DNA from: Lentisphaerae bacterium ADurb.Bin242
GTDB taxonomy: Bacteria; Verrucomicrobiota; Lentisphaeria; Victivallales; UBA1829
Assembly (NCBI GenBank): GCA_002069785.1
Contig: MWCA01000011.1
Location: 1 to 64,000, forward strand
Direction: 5' to 3'
Length of the DNA stretch: 64,000 nucleotides
The notes under the pieces are model-generated. The model was not told where the DNA came from. It made no database searches and saw only the letters and a list, made by a program, of their open reading frames with translations. The translations under genes and the position numbers were made by a program. Below, piece by piece: positions 62,783 to 64,000 of this stretch. How positions within the stretch are numbered: the stretch's first letter is position 1; the number at the start of each line of letters is the position of its first letter.

Positions 62783-64000
62783 ATGGGGGAAAAAGAAAAA
62801 ATCAGACAGGCGATTCATAACAATCGCGGTAATTCAACTTTCCCGACAAGGCGGAAAATCGGCTCAACCGTGCGTTGGTCATATATTGTTGCATCGATTT
62901 TTATTTCCACTGTTGTTTTGACCGCCTGTTTTTTATATTTTCGATCGTCAAAAACCGTTGCGCCGCCTAAAAATTATGAGTTGTACGTTAATCCGTTTCC
63001 GAAAACCGAACGGCAAAGTCCTTTTGCCAAGTCTCGGGATGTGCCGCACGAAGTTTTGCGCCTGAAACCGCTTTATCCGTCGCCGCAGGAAACAGTCCGA
63101 TTGAATCTGTGGTGCGCCGCGGGATTACCCGGATCGGAGAATATTGACATTGACGGAATTACCCGAACATTAGAACAATGGGCTGTACACGTGAAGCGGG
63201 AAACAGACCGGCATTTGTACAAGTATGTGCAGAATCCACGAGATTACTATTATTCCGAAGCATATTTCCGCATGTTGATGTTGGTCACGGTTTTGCAGGA
63301 GGATCACGGCATCCGTTATAACGCCGAATTGATCACCGAGCCTTCATTGGATGATTTGACTAAACCGTTCACTTCCGACAGCCGGGACGTTTTTCTGCAC
63401 GGCTTGACAACTGGAAAAAAAGAAGGAACTTGCGCATCCATGCCGATCTTATATCTGGTTGTCGGACGTATGCTGAGTTATCCGTTGAAGCTGGCGGCTG
63501 CCAAGAGTCATTTATATTTGCGTTGGGAAGATGAACAGGAAGTCATTAATCTTGAGGCTTCCGGTCGTGGGTTGGCAGTATTCCCGGATGAAAAATACAA
63601 GGAATGGCCGTTCCAGATTACGCCGCGGGAATTGGCGAAAAATTTCTTCCTGAAATCCATGACTCCGGAAGAAGAACTGACAGTTTTCCTGGAAAACCGG
63701 GCCACGATTCTTGCCGCCCAGTGCAAGTGGAAAGAGTTCTTCTATATATACAAACGTGTTCTGGAATTGGCTCCCAATCACCCACTGGCTTTGAACAACC
63801 AGAAATATGCGGTTTTACAGGCGAAAAAAGCGGGATTGGCGGATGTGATTTACACGCCAACAGGAAACGTCATCGTATGGGTGGATAAGCCGGAACTATT
63901 GCCTGTTGCGCTGGAAGCATGGCATACCGCCTATGAAAGTACGGTCGAAGCCCGTCGTCTGCAACAGTTCTCGCGGGATAATATTGCACCATTCATCCCG
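62783..64000 (+). CDS. Membrane-anchored transglutaminase-like protein (partial, runs off end)
   Basis: The frame opens at ATG 62783, behind GAGGAGG, and stays open to the window edge (406 codons seen, no stop). The first residues (MGEKEKIRQAIHNN...) are basic, a single membrane helix lies at about 32-53, and the remainder should be outside the cytoplasm. Residues about 210-270 resemble the transglutaminase-like core of the SirB1 type: GTCASMPILYLVVGRML with the candidate Cys, then SHLYLRW with the candidate His; the third, usually Asp, is less clear (INLEA). A TPR-like stretch follows (about 320-350; YKRVLELAPNHPLALNNQ). The base composition is visibly AT-richer (many TTG and TAT codons) than neighbours, so transfer is possible. 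The substrate is unknown. Confidence 0.7.
   Translation, partial: MGEKEKIRQAIHNNRGNSTFPTRRKIGSTVRWSYIVASIFISTVVLTACFLYFRSSKTVAPPKNYELYVNPFPKTERQSPFAKSRDVPHEVLRLKPLYPSPQETVRLNLWCAAGLPGSENIDIDGITRTLEQWAVHVKRETDRHLYKYVQNPRDYYYSEAYFRMLMLVTVLQEDHGIRYNAELITEPSLDDLTKPFTSDSRDVFLHGLTTGKKEGTCASMPILYLVVGRMLSYPLKLAAAKSHLYLRWEDEQEVINLEASGRGLAVFPDEKYKEWPFQITPRELAKNFFLKSMTPEEELTVFLENRATILAAQCKWKEFFYIYKRVLELAPNHPLALNNQKYAVLQAKKAGLADVIYTPTGNVIVWVDKPELLPVALEAWHTAYESTVEARRLQQFSRDNIAPFIP

Overview
The window looks like a chromosomal segment of an anaerobic, glycan-degrading member of the PVC superphylum, most likely Lentisphaerae (Victivallis-like). This is inferred from gene content, not from a marker gene. The clues are prepilin-like proteins with the H-X9-DG signature encoded beside glycoside hydrolases, DUF4838 and GHL6 type enzymes, a gene cluster that reads like the Akkermansia Amuc_1098-1102 pilus-like cluster, and a [FeFe]-hydrogenase maturase (HydE). 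No rRNA, tRNA, CRISPR array, insertion sequence or phage gene was recognised. No intergenic gap exceeds 300 bases.

Layout. 0.2-5.4 kb: hydE, a double-hairpin repeat, hrpA. 5.4-11.5 kb: an AraC-type regulator divergent from a pseudopilin - DUF4838 enzyme - GHL6 enzyme operon, with a 21-bp-spaced direct repeat between them. 11.4-13.5 kb: a D-lactate dehydrogenase-like gene and ricT. 13.5-17.1 kb: a translationally coupled ftsA - ftsZ - M28 peptidase operon with an unusual FtsZ active site. 17.3-18.1 kb: a membrane protein of unknown function with its own promoter and terminator. 18.2-24.1 kb: clpC, a Nudix hydrolase, an orphan OppC-type permease, and a shortened uvrC. 24.2-34.5 kb: a six-gene pilus-like operon behind a near-consensus promoter (envelope protein, PilM-PilN fusion, two membrane-anchored periplasmic proteins, two tandem secretins). 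34.5-39.6 kb: a secreted unknown protein, an rRNA m5C methyltransferase and a GH106-like hydrolase, all on the minus strand. 39.7-43.7 kb: a glycerol-3-phosphate type operon (GlpA-like, NAD/FAD oxidoreductase, DUF1667, HAD-IIA phosphatase). 43.7-44.5 kb: an RsbW-like kinase and STAS antagonist. 44.6-48.0 kb: a polytopic glycosyltransferase-like protein and a membrane-anchored family 5 solute-binding protein. 48.0-49.4 kb: rhaA. 49.5-60.3 kb: a long minus-strand glycan locus (GntR/LacI-type regulator, LamG plus GH123/DUF4091-like protein, CBM9-like protein, HpcH/HpaI aldolase, a frameshifted pseudopilin, GH2 beta-galactosidase-like enzyme, GH20/GH67-like enzyme). 60.5-62.7 kb: a second AraC-type regulator divergent from a uroporphyrinogen decarboxylase-like gene. 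62.8-64.0 kb: the start of a membrane-anchored transglutaminase-like protein that runs off the end and is visibly more AT-rich than its neighbours.

How it fits together. Two separate glycan loci (5.4-11.5 and 49.5-60.3 kb) each pair a sugar-type regulator with a pseudopilin and hydrolases, which suggests a link between pilin-like proteins and polysaccharide use. L-rhamnose is a likely substrate (rhaA, GH106-like enzyme), and HydE and the lactate dehydrogenase fit a fermentative life. The most interesting system is the six-gene pilus-like operon: it carries secretins and PilM/N-like parts but no ATPase, platform protein or prepilin peptidase.
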